64,000 bases of DNA from Paenarthrobacter sp. Lineage in GTDB: Bacteria > Actinomycetota > Actinomycetes > Actinomycetales > Micrococcaceae. Shown here in pieces: positions 63,379 to 64,000 of this stretch. The notes under the pieces are model-generated. The model did not search any database and was not told where the DNA came from. It worked only from the letters and a program-made list of their open reading frames with translations. How positions within the stretch are numbered: the first letter of the stretch is position 1; the number at the start of each line of letters is the position of its first letter. The position numbers and the translations under genes are program-made. Location: positions 248,001 to 312,000 of the forward strand of contig JAPSHX010000002.1 in assembly GCA_031179305.1 (NCBI GenBank), read 5' to 3'.

Positions 63379-64000
63379 TCAGGGCGGGTAGTCCCCGCCC
63401 CCGGGAAGCGGAGCCCACGCCCACAGCCACACCACCCAAACGATCTGCAGGAGGACGAACATCAGCACCACGGTCCCCCGGTACGCTTTGGACTTGGACA
63501 ACAACGCCACGGCCAAGGCCAGCGGAAACAGGGGCAGCAGCATTCTGAACGTACTGGTCTGCGGATGCAGGAACACCAGCAGGTACCCCATGTAGCAGGC
63601 GCACCAGAGCCGCAATTCGGTTCCGAGTGCCCGGACCGGCTTTGACACCATGACCAGCACGAAAAGTGCCGTGAAGAGGAAGGGGGCAAGCACGCCCAGA
63701 ACAGGACCGAACAGCATCCTGCCTGTATCGAACCATGGCTTGAAAGGCACAAGATCGTGCCCCCGCCAGGCCGTTTCGGTACGCGTGTAGGCAGTTGGTT
63801 CACCGGTGGTGGCCCAGGCGATTACCGGCCACGCCAGAGCTCCGGCGCCCGCTGCCAGCACTAGTGCCGCCAGCGAAAACAGGCTGCGCGCCGGCGTCGG
63901 CCCGCCGTCGTTAGGGGATTGAACTGACAGCGTCCTGGATGGCCCGAAGCGCTGCCATAAACGCCAAAACAGCAGCAATCCCACCATGGCGGCAAAAGGA
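63379..64000 (-). CDS. Polytopic membrane protein, putative glycosyltransferase, 5' end outside window
   Basis: At least 206 residues are encoded and the frame stays open to the right edge, where hydrophobic codons (PFAAMVGLLLFW) suggest the start lies beyond the window. At least five membrane helices are present. Patches such as GRMLFGPVLGVLAPF and TSTFRMLLPLFPLALAVAL recall C-terminal parts of membrane mannosyltransferases that use polyprenyl sugars; the catalytic N-terminal loop is not in view, so the assignment is weak. Confidence 0.65.
   Translation of the reverse strand, partial: PFAAMVGLLLFWRLWQRFGPSRTLSVQSPNDGGPTPARSLFSLAALVLAAGAGALAWPVIAWATTGEPTAYTRTETAWRGHDLVPFKPWFDTGRMLFGPVLGVLAPFLFTALFVLVMVSKPVRALGTELRLWCACYMGYLLVFLHPQTSTFRMLLPLFPLALAVALLSKSKAYRGTVVLMFVLLQIVWVVWLWAWAPLPGGGDYPP

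Overview
The window reads as chromosomal DNA of a high-GC Gram-positive actinobacterium. The proteins most resemble those of the Micrococcaceae (Arthrobacter/Paenarthrobacter type). Supporting signs are actinobacterial families (AdnA/AdnB, UvrD2 with an HRDC tail, UPF0182, DUF2342, DUF3107, DUF3117, HemQ), frequent GTG/TTG starts, leaderless-looking promoters and tRNA genes without an encoded CCA. The assignment is by family recognition only. I see no prophage, insertion sequence, CRISPR array or integration scar; this is core chromosome, densely packed, with many 1-4 bp stop/start overlaps.

Layout. 1-5.9 kb: envelope-stress genes (HtrA protease, TPM-domain protein with a glycine tail, PspA) and a GntR/UTRA regulator. 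6.0-6.45 kb: two identical initiator tRNA genes, each with its own terminator. 6.5-12.5 kb: UPF0182 membrane protein, PDZ/Lon-like protease, DUF2342 protein. 12.6-25.8 kb: a genome-maintenance block with a YgjP-type metallopeptidase, UvrD2, NudC, an APH-fold protein lacking a key Asp, the AdnA/AdnB helicase-nuclease pair coupled to an alkyltransferase-like protein, and a DEDDh exonuclease. 26.1-28.6 kb: polar amino-acid ABC transporter. 28.7-41.5 kb: NagZ-like lipoprotein, then a full C5/coproporphyrin-dependent haem cluster (hemL, hemB, hemD, hemC, cpfC/hemH, hemQ, cgoX/hemG, hemE, divergent hemA) with an embedded luciferase-like monooxygenase. 41.5-44.1 kb: MoeZ-type adenylyltransferase/rhodanese, TetR regulator, DUF3107, small membrane protein. 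44.1-47.6 kb: thiamine operon thiO-thiS-thiG plus pterin dehydratase behind a TPP riboswitch, and divergent thiE. 47.7-54.2 kb: ferritin-like protein, RNB ribonuclease, DEAD-box helicase, solitary DNA methyltransferase, MarC, PHP phosphoesterase. 54.3-64.0 kb: aminopeptidase P, general-stress-like protein, soluble MgtE-N/CBS protein, DUF1003, Mrp, TatB, an ECF sigma/anti-sigma pair (SigE-RseA type), O-methyltransferase, DUF3117, and a truncated membrane protein at the right edge.

From memory of the Mycobacterium tuberculosis map, several blocks follow conserved actinobacterial order: UPF0182/PDZ/DUF2342/uvrD2/nudC/adnB/adnA; moeZ/TetR/DUF3107/ferritin-like/DEAD helicase; O-methyltransferase/sigE/rseA/tatB/mrp. 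The haem, thiamine and amino-acid transport modules look inserted between these blocks. The most unusual points are the ATL-AdnA-AdnB coupled operon, the solitary beta-class DNA methyltransferase behind an RNA helicase, the phosphotransferase-fold protein without its DFG-type Asp, a nested direct/inverted repeat at 44.1 kb, and a CRP-like palindrome inside the haem cluster. I did not find an unmistakably new defence or mobile system.
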